Shown here piece by piece: positions 1-9,679 of a stretch of DNA of 64,000 bases. Both the position numbers and the translations under genes were made by a program. The notes under the pieces are model-generated. The model did no database searches, was not told the DNA's origin, and saw nothing but the letters and a program-made list of their open reading frames with translations. Position 1 is the stretch's first letter. Every line of letters starts with the position of its first letter. Source of the DNA: Paracoccaceae bacterium. GTDB lineage: Bacteria; Pseudomonadota; Alphaproteobacteria; Rhodobacterales; Rhodobacteraceae. The stretch lies in assembly GCA_014323785.1 (NCBI GenBank), contig JACONJ010000058.1:29995-93994 (forward strand), given 5' to 3'.

Positions 1-1065
1 AAATGGCTGCACCATTCCGGCGGCACAGTGTGTGAGCCGACGGATGTGCCCGTGAACAAGCGCCATCTTGATATGCTCTACGCCCATATGTCGCTTAGCG
101 ACAAGCCGTTCATGGGCTCAGTGACCGAGGCCAGCCGCGCCGCCGATTCCGTTGATATGTGCAGGATTCTGTTCGGTACCGACACGGTTGCCCAGAGTGC
201 CGTGATGACCTCGCTTATCAACATCAACTCCCCCCTGACCTTTGATAATGTGATGATGGGCGCGTTAGAGGTTTATGCCGCGGCGGGCCAGGCCACGATC
301 ATCTCTCCCTTCATCGTCGGCGGGGCGATGGCACCCGTCAGCGTGATGGGAACATTGACACAGGTTCTGGCAGAGGTTCTTGCCGGTGTTGCCTACAGCC
401 AGATCATCCGCCCCGGTGCGCCCGTGATCTTCGGGGCCTTCGTCACGTCAATCGACATGAATTCAGGTGCGCCCACCTTCGGTACGCCAGAGGCCAGCCA
501 GATCACCTATGGTGCGGGGCAATTGGCCCGGCGCCTGGGGGTGCCCTATCGCTCTGCCGGGGCGTTCAACGGCTCTAAGCTGCCCGACGCGCAGGCAGCC
601 TATGAGACCGCCAACTCCTTGAACGCGGGGCTGCTCTCGGGGGTCAATTTTATGCTGCATTCCTGTGGCTGGCTCGAGGGCGGGCTGGTCTCCAGCCCCG
701 AAAAATTCGTCATGGATGCCGACCAGCTGGGCATCCTGCATCGCTTGGCGGCGGGCGTTGACACCAGGGAAGCCGCCCATGCCATGGACGCGATTCGAGA
801 GGTCGGGCCGGGAGGGCATTACCTGGGCTGTGCCCACACCCGGGACCATTTCAAATCTGCCTTCTGGCGCAGCGACCTTTTGGATTACAAACCATATGAG
901 ACCTGGCTGGATGAGGGCGGGCGCGATACCCAGGCCCTGGCGGCGGCGCGGGTGCAGAAGCTTCTGGCCGATTATCAGCAGCCGCATCTTGACCCGGCCA
1001 TTGATGAGGCGTTGAAAGCCTTTGTGGCCAGGCGGAAATCCTCTATGCCTGACGCTTTCATCTGA
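1..1065 (+). CDS. MttB-like trimethylamine/betaine methyltransferase family protein (5' end outside window)
   Basis: The reading frame is open from base 1, so this is the 3' part (354 codons before the stop) of a longer gene. The sequence matches the corrinoid-dependent methyltransferase family COG5598: a glycine-rich TIM-barrel stretch (SPFIVGGAMAPVSVMG), then GAPTFGTPEASQ and the late GPGGHYLGCAHTRDHF motif. Family members transfer a methyl group from a quaternary or tertiary amine (trimethylamine, glycine betaine, proline betaine) to a corrinoid protein. No in-frame stop resembling a pyrrolysine amber codon interrupts the visible part, which favours the non-pyrrolysine betaine-type branch common in marine alphaproteobacteria. 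The substrate cannot be told from this fragment. Its corrinoid-protein partner would lie outside the window. Confidence 0.85.
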   Translation, partial: KWLHHSGGTVCEPTDVPVNKRHLDMLYAHMSLSDKPFMGSVTEASRAADSVDMCRILFGTDTVAQSAVMTSLININSPLTFDNVMMGALEVYAAAGQATIISPFIVGGAMAPVSVMGTLTQVLAEVLAGVAYSQIIRPGAPVIFGAFVTSIDMNSGAPTFGTPEASQITYGAGQLARRLGVPYRSAGAFNGSKLPDAQAAYETANSLNAGLLSGVNFMLHSCGWLEGGLVSSPEKFVMDADQLGILHRLAAGVDTREAAHAMDAIREVGPGGHYLGCAHTRDHFKSAFWRSDLLDYKPYETWLDEGGRDTQALAAARVQKLLADYQQPHLDPAIDEALKAFVARRKSSMPDAFI

Positions 1066-1296
1066 TCAGCCGGGGGACAGGCCCCGCGGCCCCAACCCGT
1101 TGGTACTTTGGGATGCGTGCGCCGCCGACCAGATGACAAGGATACCGTTCTGGTCGTCACCAGGGATATTGACAAGGCCGCTATTTGTGGCCAGTTTTGG
1201 GCAGCGGGAAGAACCGGAAGTTGGAAGATTTTCGAAAGAATGCCAGCCTTTGGGCCAAGTATACCCCGCTTCAGTTCAAAAGAGGAGATGGATGTC

Positions 1297-2121
1297 GTGC
1301 AGGATAGTTTTGAAGTTATTGATCGCGCAGAAAGCAACGGTGCCGTGTTTGAGGTGCTCAAATACCCGCAACTGAAAGGGGGAAGTGATGTCCGCGCCGC
1401 TGAGAGGATATTTTTCCTGCAATCAGCGGGCGTACATCTTAAAATCGTCAGGGTTACCTTGACGAACACGGCACTGCGCAATGAACCCGGAACCCTTTAT
1501 TATATGCACGGTCGTGACCTGCGGATGAAGGCGTCTACGGGAGGCGGGGCATGGGCCGCGTTCAAGCGTAAAAAATTCTCAGGCGAAAGTTTTTTCGTAA
1601 ACGAGATCCACGGATCAGGGTGCGTTTATCTTGAGCCCAGTTTCGGGCATTTCATTCTTGTAAATCTTGATGACGATGAGCTTATAGTTGACAGGGGCCT
1701 GTTTTACGCCGGAAGTGCCGACCTGAACATCACGGCAAAGATGGTCTCATTATCAGCTGCCGTGGCAGGGGGAGAGGGGCTGTTCCAAACCAGCATCAAA
1801 GGAACCGGTGTCGCTGTCCTGTTCAGTCACGTGCCGCTTGATGAACTTCAGGTGATTGAACTCAAAAATGACACCCTGCAGGTTGACGGTGCGTTCGCAA
1901 TGTTTAGAACTGGTGGGGTGAACTTTACCGTACAGAAATCGTCCCGCAGTTGGATGGCGACTTCCGTATCGGGGGAAGGGTTTCTTCAAACATTTAAGGG
2001 GACGGGGAAAGTGTGGATCGCTCCGACGGAAGAAATCTACAAGTCCCTTTCCACCGACAAGGGGCTTGCAAAACTCGCACTGCCCCCCGGATCTATGTAT
2101 GGTCGCGAAACCGGAAAATAA
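1297..2121 (+). CDS. AIM24 family protein
   Basis: The protein has about 274 residues and the repetitive beta-rich pattern of the AIM24 (TIGR00266) family: successive segments such as GSGCVYLEPSFGHFILVNL, LIVDRGLFYAGSADL and MATSVSGEGFLQTFKGTGKVWI, with a typical tail ending near ALPPGSMYG. The bacterial family has no firmly established biochemical role. Mitochondrial Aim24 is an inner-membrane organisation factor. The GTG at 1297 is preferred because GAGGAG lies 9 bases upstream. An ATG at 1288 directly abuts that Shine-Dalgarno and is less likely. The 231 bases upstream of the gene hold only a short G/C hairpin after the methyltransferase stop. A small membrane protein follows 25 bases downstream and may be co-transcribed. 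Confidence 0.75.
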   Translation: MQDSFEVIDRAESNGAVFEVLKYPQLKGGSDVRAAERIFFLQSAGVHLKIVRVTLTNTALRNEPGTLYYMHGRDLRMKASTGGGAWAAFKRKKFSGESFFVNEIHGSGCVYLEPSFGHFILVNLDDDELIVDRGLFYAGSADLNITAKMVSLSAAVAGGEGLFQTSIKGTGVAVLFSHVPLDELQVIELKNDTLQVDGAFAMFRTGGVNFTVQKSSRSWMATSVSGEGFLQTFKGTGKVWIAPTEEIYKSLSTDKGLAKLALPPGSMYGRETGK

Positions 2122-2146
2122 AGGCACGGCATAATGGGGCAGAACG

Positions 2147-2470
2147 ATGAAAAAAGATCAGGATGATCTGAATAAACAGCCGATACCCACAGAAGATAAG
2201 GTTCTTCTTGGGCTTCTGGCGGTTTTCGCCCTTGGTGTCATTCTTGGCGTCCGCTGGGTAATGGTAGCCGTTTTTGATGCTGCGGTCGGTGCCTCCGCAG
2301 GGGTTGGCTTTCGGGAGGCTTTTATCGCTTCCTTGGTAATCTCTTTTTTCCTGATTGTCGTTTTCGCCCTTGTTGCCGGGGATGGCGCATTAGGGGAGCT
2401 AACAATGGTGATATTCGGTTTTTTCCTTATGGTCGCGTTCTTCACGATTTCGATAGCCGTAATTTTATAG
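2147..2470 (+). CDS. Small membrane protein, three predicted TM segments
   Basis: The 107-residue protein has a charged cytoplasmic head (MKKDQDDLNKQP) followed by three hydrophobic stretches at about residues 18-42, 57-77 and 83-106. No known family was recognised. It begins 25 bases after the AIM24-family gene on the same strand, so the two probably share a transcript. AIM24 relatives are often membrane-linked, so a joint membrane function is possible, but that is inference only. Its bases are visibly less GC-rich than the flanking lipA gene. Confidence 0.6.
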   Translation: MKKDQDDLNKQPIPTEDKVLLGLLAVFALGVILGVRWVMVAVFDAAVGASAGVGFREAFIASLVISFFLIVVFALVAGDGALGELTMVIFGFFLMVAFFTISIAVIL

Positions 2471-2628
2471 GTCTGCGATTCAGCTGCCCAGGGCAGGCGT
2501 CACAGTGCGGGTGGGCCGCGGGCGACCTTCTGCCAGATTGACGGGTTAACATTCCCCACAATCAGGGCTAATTACAGGGTCAGCCAAGCTGGAACCGCCG
2601 TGCAAAAGCGGGCAAGGACCGAATCATC

Positions 2629-3639
2629 ATGCGTGACCTAAAAATCCCTGCGCTGCGTCACCCGGAAAAGGCGCACCGTCCGGACAATGCCCAGCCCGGG
2701 AAGCCAGGCTGGATTCGGGTGAAGGCCCCGACCGGCGCAGGCTATAAGGCCACCCACAAGATCATGCGGGAGCATCGGCTGACCACCGTCTGCGAGGAGG
2801 CAGGATGCCCCAATGTCGGCGAGTGCTGGAGCCAGGGCCACGCCACCATGATGATCATGGGCAAGGTTTGTACGCGCGCCTGCACCTTTTGCAACATCGC
2901 AACCGGCAAACCGCCAGAGGTGCTCGATGTGTTCGAGCCGGGGCGCGTGGCCGATGCGGTCAGGAAGCTGGGCCTGAATCATGTGGTTATTACCTCGGTT
3001 GATCGCGATGATATCGAAGATGGCGGGGCCGAACATTTCGCTCAAACCATCCGCGCCATTCGCCGCCAATCTCCCGGCACAACGATTGAAATTCTAACCC
3101 CCGATTTCCTGCGCTGTGACCCGTCGGTGCTGGAGGTCGTGGTCGCCGCCAGACCTGATGTTTTTAACCATAACCTGGAAACGGTCCCCGGCCTGTACCC
3201 TGGGGTGCGGCCGGGGGCGCGCTACTTCCATTCGCTGCGCCTTTTGCAACGGGTTAAGGAGTTGGATTCGTCGATGTTCACCAAATCCGGCCTTATGGTG
3301 GGCCTGGGAGAGGACAAACAGGCCGTACACGCCGTGATGGATGATATGCGCACGGCCGATATCGATTTTCTGACGATCGGCCAATACCTGCAGCCGACGC
3401 CCAAGCACCATGCCGTGGACCGCTTTGTTACGCCCGGAGAATTCGCAGCATATGAACAGGCGGCATATGGCAAAGGGTTCCTGATGGTCTCTGCCACGCC
3501 GCTGACGCGGTCAAGCTACCACGCGGGCGACGATTTCACGAAACTGCGCGCGAACCGGCTGAAGGCCCTGGGTCTGTCCCCAGGGGCAAGCCCGCCACAG
3601 CAGGTACGGGGGCATACATCGCCCCAATTCTTCAGCTAA
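2629..3639 (+). CDS. lipA: Lipoyl synthase
   Basis: Radical-SAM enzyme that inserts two sulfurs into octanoyl groups on E2 and GcvH proteins, completing lipoate in the cytosol. The auxiliary-cluster cysteines sit in [12 protein letters not shown] (about residues 56-67) and the radical-SAM CxxxCxxC motif in CTRACTFCN (about 82-90). Downstream signatures include [27 protein letters not shown] and the late SSYHAGDDF. Its 336 residues are slightly long for the family because of a Pro/Gly/Gln-rich tail. The stop overlaps the stop of the convergent hpt gene by two bases, leaving no room for a separate terminator. Confidence 0.97.
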   Translation: MRDLKIPALRHPEKAHRPDNAQPGKPGWIRVKAPTGAGYKATHKIMREHRLTTVCEEAGCPNVGECWSQGHATMMIMGKVCTRACTFCNIATGKPPEVLDVFEPGRVADAVRKLGLNHVVITSVDRDDIEDGGAEHFAQTIRAIRRQSPGTTIEILTPDFLRCDPSVLEVVVAARPDVFNHNLETVPGLYPGVRPGARYFHSLRLLQRVKELDSSMFTKSGLMVGLGEDKQAVHAVMDDMRTADIDFLTIGQYLQPTPKHHAVDRFVTPGEFAAYEQAAYGKGFLMVSATPLTRSSYHAGDDFTKLRANRLKALGLSPGASPPQQVRGHTSPQFFS

Positions 3640-4172
3640 GGGAAACGTACCTTCCCGATAAAGGGCAGGTTGCGGTTGCGCTGTGCATAGTCGATGCCGT
3701 AGCCCACAACGAATTCATCGGGTATCTCAAAGCCAATCCAGTCTGCGGTCACATTGACCTCTCTCCTGGTCGGCTTGTCCAAAAGCGCGATGGTCTTCAA
3801 CTTGCGTGGCTGGCGCGTCTTGAGCAGCTTTTTCACATGGTCCAGTGTGTGGCCGGTATCGACGATATCCTCTACCAAAAGCACATCCCGCCCGCCGATC
3901 TTGCCCCGCAGGTCTTTCAGAATGCGCACCTCGCGCGAGCTTTCAGTACTGTTCCCGTAAGAGGACGCCTCGAGGAAATCAACCTCGACGGGCAGGTTCA
4001 ATTCCCTTACCAGATCGGCGATAAAGACGAAACTGCCGCGCAGAAGGCCAACAAGAACCAGTTTGTCGGTCTCGGCGAACTCTGCCTCAATCTCTCGGGC
4101 CAGGGCCTCAATCCGGGCGGCGATGGACTTGGCCGAGATCATCATGTCAATGTCATAGGTCCGTTGCGCCAT
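3636..4172 (-). CDS. hpt: Hypoxanthine phosphoribosyltransferase
   Basis: Purine-salvage enzyme converting hypoxanthine or guanine plus PRPP to IMP or GMP. The 178-residue protein carries the GLLRGSFVF loop near residue 45, the PRPP-binding [14 protein letters not shown] motif near residues 99-112, and the late LPFIGKV signature. The ATG at 4172 fits family length and has an AGGTGG-like ribosome site. An open frame continues upstream but without homology. The gene converges on lipA with overlapping stop codons, and its 5' side faces the divergent RatA/Coq10 gene starting at 4253, leaving about 80 bases for both promoters. Confidence 0.93.
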   Translation of the reverse strand: MAQRTYDIDMMISAKSIAARIEALAREIEAEFAETDKLVLVGLLRGSFVFIADLVRELNLPVEVDFLEASSYGNSTESSREVRILKDLRGKIGGRDVLLVEDIVDTGHTLDHVKKLLKTRQPRKLKTIALLDKPTRREVNVTADWIGFEIPDEFVVGYGIDYAQRNRNLPFIGKVRFP

Positions 4173-4252
4173 TCCGCCCACCTGCTTCGGCTTGATTTCC
4201 ACGCCTGAGTTTACGACATGAACGCAGCCAGAAGAAAGCCGTAACACTGCCA

Positions 4253-4717
4253 ATGCCGCAGCATTCCGAGACAAGACGCCTGCCGTATACCCCCGATCAA
4301 ATGTATGGGCTGGTGGCCGATGTGGCCAGTTACCCCGCATTTATCCCTTGGACCGCGGCGGCGCGTATCCGGTCCGTGACCCCCCTGAAGGATGGCAGTG
4401 GAGAGGTGATGCTGGCCGATCTGGTGATTGGCTTCAGGATGTTCCGCGAACGCTTCGGCTCACGCGTGACGTTACACCCGGACCAGCGACGGATCAACAC
4501 GGAATCTATTGACGGGCCGTTCAAGCACATGAAATCCTTTTGGGAATTCGCCGGGGTCGAGGGTGGCTGCGATGTGCGGTTTGAGGTCGATTTTGAATTC
4601 AGGAACCGCCTGCTGCAGGGGGCAGCGGGCATGTTTTTTCACGATGCGATGACACGAATAGTTCGCGCGTTTGAGGCACGGGCGGCGCAGTTTTACCAGC
4701 CAGATCAGCAGGCTTAG
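4253..4717 (+). CDS. RatA/Coq10-type START-domain protein
   Basis: The 154-residue protein belongs to the polyketide cyclase/START-like Coq10-RatA family. The signatures are the N-terminal [26 protein letters not shown], a central [16 protein letters not shown] strand and the C-terminal helix [18 protein letters not shown]. In eukaryotes Coq10 binds ubiquinone and supports respiration. E. coli RatA was described as a ribosome-association toxin. In alphaproteobacteria a Coq10-like quinone chaperone role is the more natural guess, but nothing in the context decides it. No antitoxin-like RatB gene lies adjacent. Confidence 0.85.
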   Translation: MPQHSETRRLPYTPDQMYGLVADVASYPAFIPWTAAARIRSVTPLKDGSGEVMLADLVIGFRMFRERFGSRVTLHPDQRRINTESIDGPFKHMKSFWEFAGVEGGCDVRFEVDFEFRNRLLQGAAGMFFHDAMTRIVRAFEARAAQFYQPDQQA

Positions 4718-4727
4718 GCCCCTGGAT

Positions 4728-5189
4728 TCAAACCGCCTTCAGGATCATCGACAAGGCATGCGTGACCGATGCGGCGCGTATCCGGGCACGGCCGACGGTG
4801 CCGAACTCTGCGGTTTCGCTTTGCACACCCTGGCTGGTCGCAATCCCGAAGCACACCCGCCCCTCAGGCTTATGTTCTGACCCGCCGGGCCCCGCAATGC
4901 CAGTGACAGAGATCGCGATTTGCGCAACTGATCGGTCCAGCGCGCCCACGGCCATGTCCCGCGCGACCTCTTCAGAGACCGCGCCAACCCGATTCAGTGT
5001 GGCCGGAGAGACGCCCAGCATCTCGATCTTTGCCGCGTTGGAATACGTAATGAAGCCCCGGTCCAGCACGTCCGAGGCACCTGCGATATCAGTTACCGCA
5101 GCGGCGATACCGCCCCCGGTGCAGCTTTCGGCGGTGACCAGCATCCAGCCCCGGTTCCGCAGTGCGGCCAGAACCGGTCCAGCACTCAT
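4728..5189 (-). CDS. CinA C-terminal-domain protein (nicotinamide-nucleotide amidase, PncC type)
   Basis: This is a stand-alone CinA C-terminal domain of 153 residues. It has the diagnostic TAESCTGGGIAAAVTDIAGASDVLDRGFITYSN block near residues 19-51 and SVTGIAGPGGSEHKPEGRV near residues 93-111. The family deamidates NMN to nicotinate mononucleotide in the pyridine-nucleotide cycle. The start overlaps the stop of pgpA by four bases, so it is translationally coupled as the last gene of ispDF-pgpA-cinA. The N-terminal MoaB/CinA domain found in long CinA proteins is absent, as is usual for this class. Confidence 0.9.
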   Translation of the reverse strand: MSAGPVLAALRNRGWMLVTAESCTGGGIAAAVTDIAGASDVLDRGFITYSNAAKIEMLGVSPATLNRVGAVSEEVARDMAVGALDRSVAQIAISVTGIAGPGGSEHKPEGRVCFGIATSQGVQSETAEFGTVGRARIRAASVTHALSMILKAV

Positions 5190-5674
5190 AGAACCACCAG
5201 GTGCACGCCCAGTGCCAGGATTGCGACGACAACGGCCGCCAGCAGCCCCGCGATGACGTCATCCAGCATTACGCCGGTTGCACCGCCCACGCGGTCGGCC
5301 CAGCCCACAGGCCCAGGCTTGGCGATGTCAAACAGGCGAAAGGCCAGAAATGCCGTCAGGATGCCCGGCCAGAGCTGTAGAAATTCGGTATCTGTGAACG
5401 CCGCCCCAAAGGAAACTGGCCAAAGCGCGATCCACTGGCCGATCACCTCATCAATAACGATCTCTGCGGGGTCATGATCGGTTTGTCCCTTGAGCTCGAT
5501 TTTTGTGGCCCACCAGCCAAGTGCCGCGACGGCAAAACTTCCTAGGAAGAACAGCCAGAAACCGCCGACTTCATGCAGAAGCCAGGCCAGGGGCAGGGCG
5601 GCAAGACTGCCCCAGGTGCCCGGTGCCGGGCGCAGATGGCCGATGCCGCACAGGGTGGCGATCAGGGCGGTCAT
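5186..5674 (-). CDS. pgpA: Phosphatidylglycerophosphatase A
   Basis: Membrane phosphatase that makes phosphatidylglycerol from phosphatidylglycerophosphate. The 162 residues show the family pattern: N-terminal [19 protein letters not shown], the acidic [19 protein letters not shown] motif, and the late [28 protein letters not shown] block. The protein has several hydrophobic segments. It overlaps both ispDF upstream and the CinA-like gene downstream by four bases, indicating one polycistronic mRNA. Confidence 0.92.
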   Translation of the reverse strand: MTALIATLCGIGHLRPAPGTWGSLAALPLAWLLHEVGGFWLFFLGSFAVAALGWWATKIELKGQTDHDPAEIVIDEVIGQWIALWPVSFGAAFTDTEFLQLWPGILTAFLAFRLFDIAKPGPVGWADRVGGATGVMLDDVIAGLLAAVVVAILALGVHLVVL

Positions 5675-6855
5675 GATCCCGCCATGGTGACCGTGGCAAG
5701 TGCTGCGATGCCTTCCCCCCGCCCTGTAAAACCAAGCCGCTCGCTGGTGGTGGCCTTGACCGAGATACGGGTCAGGTTCAGCCCCATCAGATCGCTCAGC
5801 TGCTTTTGCATCTTTGGCGCGTAGGGTTGGATCCTAGGCCGCTCACAGATTAGCGTCAGGTCGACATGGGTGATCCGTAAGCCCGAGCGGGCCGCAAGCT
5901 CAACCGCATGGGTCAGAAAGATACGGCTTTCCGCGCCCTTCCATTGCGGATCAGAGGGGGGGAAGTATGTGCCGATATCGCCCGCGGCAAGCGCACCATA
6001 AATCGCATCGGTGATTGTGTGCAACCCAACATCGGCATCGGAATGTCCCTGCAGGCCACGGTTATGCGGGATCGCGACACCGCAGAGCATCACGTGATCA
6101 CCCGGGCCAAAGCGATGCACGTCGAACCCGTTGCCAGTGCGAATATCCATAGGGGGCTGTGCCATCAGATGTGCGGCGCGGTCGAAATCCTCGGCAGTCG
6201 TGATCTTAAGGTTACGAGCATCGCCTTGGGTGATCTGGACCTCCAGGCCAAAGGCATGCGCTACTTCCGCATCATCGGCAGCCCCGCCGGGATGGGCGGC
6301 ATGGGCGGCACGAATTGCATCAAGGTGAAATCCTTGTGGTGTCTGCGCAGACCAGAGGCCGGTCCGGTCTTCGATGCTGGTCACAGTGCCTGCCCCCCGC
6401 CAAAGCGCATCCGTGACCGGCAGGGCGGGGGCCGCAGCAGGGCCCCGCCGAAGAGCATGCAAGACGCCGTCGATCACATCGGCAGAGACCAGGGGCCTTG
6501 CTGCATCGTGGATCAGAACCTGGCCAATCTCTGGCCCCAATGCCTCTAAACCCGCACGGACCGAGGCTGCGCGGGTTGTGCTACCAAGCACATCGCGCAC
6601 GGGAATTGAAAGGTCGGGGCAGGCGTCCTGGAACCTTGTGTCATCATCAACATGGCGCACCACGACAATTTCGGCGATTTCGGGATGTGCGGCAAAGGCG
6701 CGGAGCGTATGTGTTAGAACAGCTTCGCCCCGCAACTCCCTGAATTGCTTTGGTATTCTGCCGCCCATCCTGTGACCGCGTCCGGCGGCGGCAATCAGGG
6801 CAGCGGTGCGCAACGCCAGGGGGGGGCTGTCAGATCCTTCCATCATAGTACACAT
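5671..6855 (-). CDS. ispDF: Bifunctional IspD/IspF isoprenoid enzyme
   Basis: Fusion of 2-C-methyl-D-erythritol 4-phosphate cytidylyltransferase (N-terminal part, [20 protein letters not shown] and the later [11 protein letters not shown]) with 2-C-methyl-D-erythritol 2,4-cyclodiphosphate synthase (C-terminal part, [49 protein letters not shown]). These are non-consecutive steps of the MEP pathway. The fusion is characteristic of many alphaproteobacteria. Alternative ATG codons exist at 6846 and 6843, and none has an obvious Shine-Dalgarno, so the exact start is uncertain. The gene is divergent from ntrB and heads the operon with pgpA and the CinA-like gene. Confidence 0.95.
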   Translation of the reverse strand: MCTMMEGSDSPPLALRTAALIAAAGRGHRMGGRIPKQFRELRGEAVLTHTLRAFAAHPEIAEIVVVRHVDDDTRFQDACPDLSIPVRDVLGSTTRAASVRAGLEALGPEIGQVLIHDAARPLVSADVIDGVLHALRRGPAAAPALPVTDALWRGAGTVTSIEDRTGLWSAQTPQGFHLDAIRAAHAAHPGGAADDAEVAHAFGLEVQITQGDARNLKITTAEDFDRAAHLMAQPPMDIRTGNGFDVHRFGPGDHVMLCGVAIPHNRGLQGHSDADVGLHTITDAIYGALAAGDIGTYFPPSDPQWKGAESRIFLTHAVELAARSGLRITHVDLTLICERPRIQPYAPKMQKQLSDLMGLNLTRISVKATTSERLGFTGRGEGIAALATVTMAGS

Positions 6856-7157
6856 TGTAAGATTTCAGGCGACGCAGGACAATGGCAGGATAAGGACATG
6901 ATGGGGCAAATCAATTTTGCGCTATTTTGTGCAAGAGATATCAAGAGATATGCTGCAATCAGGCTTTTATGTATTGTCTTCACCTTGCCAAAAGGATTGT
7001 ATCAATTGCCTGACGGATTGTTTCTGGATTAATCACTTACCAGCTGCTCTGGCACATCAATTGCGGCGCAGGAACTTGACGGGGGACGCCCCGGGACAGT
7101 CTTACGAATGTTGCCCGCCACCTTGCCCGGAGAACAACAGTCGGGGGCACTGGCTGC
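6856..7157. other. AT-richer intergenic region between divergent ispDF and ntrB
   Basis: No gene was found in these 302 bases. The stretch from about 6900 to 7040 is clearly more A/T-rich than its surroundings and contains a perfect 10-bp tandem duplication (CAAGAGATAT at 6932-6941 and 6942-6951). It must hold promoters for both ispDF and ntrB. The dusB/nifR3 gene that precedes ntrB in Rhodobacter relatives is not here. Confidence 0.5.
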
Positions 7158-8237
7158 ATGACCTCTTGGATCACCTCGCTTTGGGTGTCGCTTCCGGTCC
7201 CGGTGTTGATCTTGGACGCCAGGGACTGGATCAGAGACGTAAACCCGGCCGCGGAAACGTTTCTAAACGCCTCCAAACGCAGCCTTGAAGGCCACCCTGT
7301 TTGGGAAAAGGTGTTCGTCGATGCCCCGTTGGAAGCTGCGTTCACCCGGGTGCGCGATGGTCAGGCACCGCTTTTCGTTAACTCCATCGATGTGTCCGTC
7401 GGCAACAAAAAGCCGATCCCCTGCGATGTGCAGATCGCGCCCCTGATGGATAAGCCGAACCATGTGCTTGTGCTGCTTGAAAGCCGCGAATTGGCGGGGC
7501 GGCTGAATTTGGCAATGTCTTTGAAATCCGCCACGAAATCGGTGATCGGAATGGCCGAGATGTTAGCCCATGAAATCAAGAACCCACTGGCCGGAATCAC
7601 CGGGGCCGCGCAGCTGATTTCGATGAATGCCAGAGGCGAGGATCTGGAACTGACCAATCTAATCGTGGCCGAAACCCGGCGCATTCTGAAACTTCTGGAA
7701 CAGGTCGAGGATTTCGGCAACGTCCGCCTGCCTGCGTTGAAGGCGGTGAATATCCATGACATACTGGACCGGGCGCGAAAATCTGCGATGGTGGGGTTTG
7801 CCGCCCATATGGTGATCGAGGATGACTATGACCCGTCACTGCCGCTGACATGGGCCGATCCCGACCAGTTGCAGCAGGTTTTCCTGAACCTGCTGAAGAA
7901 CGCTGCCGAGGCGTGCAAGTCTGGCGGAACATTACGTATCCGGACATTCTACGAATTCAGTTTGAAGGTGCGCCGCAAAGATGGGTCCGGTGCGTCCGTC
8001 CCCCTGCAGATCGATATCATTGACGATGGCCCCGGCCTGCCGCAAACTATTGCCCGGGACATTTTTGAGCCCTTCGTGTCAGGGCGTGAAAATGGCACTG
8101 GACTCGGGTTGGCGCTGGTATCGAAAATCATCGCCGATCACGATGGCTGGATTGCCGTGGACAGTGTGCCCGGGCGTACCGTGTTCCGTATATCGCTTCC
8201 CGTTGCGCCGAAACAGGCCGCGACACGACCCTATTGA
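7158..8237 (+). CDS. ntrB: Nitrogen regulation sensor histidine kinase NtrB
   Basis: Cytosolic kinase/phosphatase of the NtrBC nitrogen-status system, normally controlled by PII. The 359 residues comprise an N-terminal PAS-like region (LILDARDWIRDVNPAAETFL), a HisKA H-box with the phospho-accepting His in MLAHEIKNPLAGITGAAQLI (about residues 134-153), and a HATPase domain with FLNLLKNAAEA (N box), DDGPGLP (G1) and GTGLGLALVSKII (G2). It is the first gene of ntrB-ntrC-ntrY-ntrX on one strand. ntrC begins 20 bases later. Confidence 0.95.
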   Translation: MTSWITSLWVSLPVPVLILDARDWIRDVNPAAETFLNASKRSLEGHPVWEKVFVDAPLEAAFTRVRDGQAPLFVNSIDVSVGNKKPIPCDVQIAPLMDKPNHVLVLLESRELAGRLNLAMSLKSATKSVIGMAEMLAHEIKNPLAGITGAAQLISMNARGEDLELTNLIVAETRRILKLLEQVEDFGNVRLPALKAVNIHDILDRARKSAMVGFAAHMVIEDDYDPSLPLTWADPDQLQQVFLNLLKNAAEACKSGGTLRIRTFYEFSLKVRRKDGSGASVPLQIDIIDDGPGLPQTIARDIFEPFVSGRENGTGLGLALVSKIIADHDGWIAVDSVPGRTVFRISLPVAPKQAATRPY

Positions 8238-8257
8238 GCGCACAGGAGACTGATTAG

Positions 8258-9631
8258 ATGGACGGCACCGTTCTTGTTGCCGATGACGACCGTACAATTC
8301 GCACGGTTCTAACCCAGGCACTCACCCGGGCGGGGTGCAAGGTGCACGCAACCTCCAGCTTAATAACCCTGATGCGGTGGGTTGCAGAGGGCAAGGGCGA
8401 TATGGTAATTTCTGATGTGGTCATGCCTGATGGCAACGGTTTGGATACGCTGCCCCGAATCACCGGGCAGCGTCCTGGCCTGCCGGTGATCATCATCTCG
8501 GCCCAGAATACGATCAGGACGGCGATCCAGGCGACCGAAGCCGAGGCCTATGACTATTTGCCAAAGCCTTTTGATCTGCCGGAGCTGATGAAGCGCACGG
8601 CTTTGGCCCTGGATCAAAAGCGGCGGATGCCTGCGGCACTGCCAGCAGGGAGTGCTCTGGCCGGAGAACAGGACGATCTGCCCCTGGTCGGTCGCACTGC
8701 ATCCATGCAGGCACTTTACCGGCTTGTGGCGCGCGTGATGAACACGGATTTGCCAATCCTGATCACTGGCGAAAGCGGCACAGGTAAAAGCCTGATTGCG
8801 CGGGCCATCCACGATTATTCCGACCGGCGGAGGCTCCCCTTCGTTGTGGCCTCTGCGACAGAGCTTGAGGGTACCGATGCCGCTTCGGTTATTGTGTCGC
8901 GGGCCCGGGGCGGCTCGGTTCTGTTTGATGAGGTGGCCGACTTGGGAGAGGTTGCGCAGGCCAGAATTGTGCGGATGCTGGATGCCATGGTCGATGGTGC
9001 GCCGCGGGTCATGGCCAGCAGCCAGAAGAATCTGATGAAGAAGATGGAGGCAGGCACCTTTCGCCAGGATTTGTTCTACCGGCTTGGCGGTGTCGCGATC
9101 CAGGTACCGTGCCTGCGCGAAAGAATCGATGACATCCCGCTTCTGGCGACGCATTTCCTGACCCGCGCCGCGCGGGATGGTGCGCCGTCCCGGCGGTTCA
9201 TGGCGGAAGCTATGAAACTGATACGGGCCTATTCCTGGCCCGGCAATGTCCGGCAGTTGGAAAATTGCATCCGCCGTCTGACTGTCACCAGCCAGGCCGA
9301 GGAGATCAGCAGGGCCGAGGTAGAGGCGGTGCTGGGCAGCCAGTCGGCAATCAATTCGCCGTTAGGCGAGCGTGAAGGGGATTTTCTTTCGGCCTCGGTC
9401 GCCAGGCATTTGCAGCACTATTTCGATCTGCATGACAGAGATTTACCGCCACCGGGGCTGTACACCCATATTCTAAGAGATGTGGAACGGCCGCTGATCA
9501 AAATCGCCCTTGAAGCAACGGGCGGAAATCAGACCAAATGTGCCAATATTCTGGGTATCAACCGCAATACGCTTCACAAGAAGATTGCCAGCCTGAATAT
9601 CAACGTCGCACGCCGTCGCAAGTTGATGTAA
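8258..9631 (+). CDS. ntrC: Nitrogen regulation response regulator NtrC (loop-less Rhodobacter type)
   Basis: The 457-residue protein has a receiver domain (acidic DDD near residue 7, phospho-Asp in [10 protein letters not shown]), an AAA+ domain with Walker A GESGTGKS and Walker [13 protein letters not shown], and a Fis-type helix-turn-helix near the C-terminus ([21 protein letters not shown]). The GAFTGA loop that contacts sigma-54 is missing. The segment between Walker A and B runs [24 protein letters not shown]. In Rhodobacter capsulatus such an NtrC activates with the housekeeping sigma factor, and the same is inferred here. It responds to NtrB. Confidence 0.94.
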   Translation: MDGTVLVADDDRTIRTVLTQALTRAGCKVHATSSLITLMRWVAEGKGDMVISDVVMPDGNGLDTLPRITGQRPGLPVIIISAQNTIRTAIQATEAEAYDYLPKPFDLPELMKRTALALDQKRRMPAALPAGSALAGEQDDLPLVGRTASMQALYRLVARVMNTDLPILITGESGTGKSLIARAIHDYSDRRRLPFVVASATELEGTDAASVIVSRARGGSVLFDEVADLGEVAQARIVRMLDAMVDGAPRVMASSQKNLMKKMEAGTFRQDLFYRLGGVAIQVPCLRERIDDIPLLATHFLTRAARDGAPSRRFMAEAMKLIRAYSWPGNVRQLENCIRRLTVTSQAEEISRAEVEAVLGSQSAINSPLGEREGDFLSASVARHLQHYFDLHDRDLPPPGLYTHILRDVERPLIKIALEATGGNQTKCANILGINRNTLHKKIASLNINVARRRKLM

Positions 9632-9679
9632 AATCGCAACAATGCTGTTGCGGATCGGGAACAGCCGTGCGATCAGTCC

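Noticed and set aside
1..1065. Pyrrolysine-containing MttB
   Set aside because: No in-frame amber codon is present in the visible part, and pyrrolysine systems are rare in this group. The missing 5' part cannot be judged.
4253..4717. Toxin of a RatAB toxin-antitoxin module
   Set aside because: No RatB-like gene is adjacent, and alphaproteobacterial members are better viewed as Coq10-like quinone-binding proteins.
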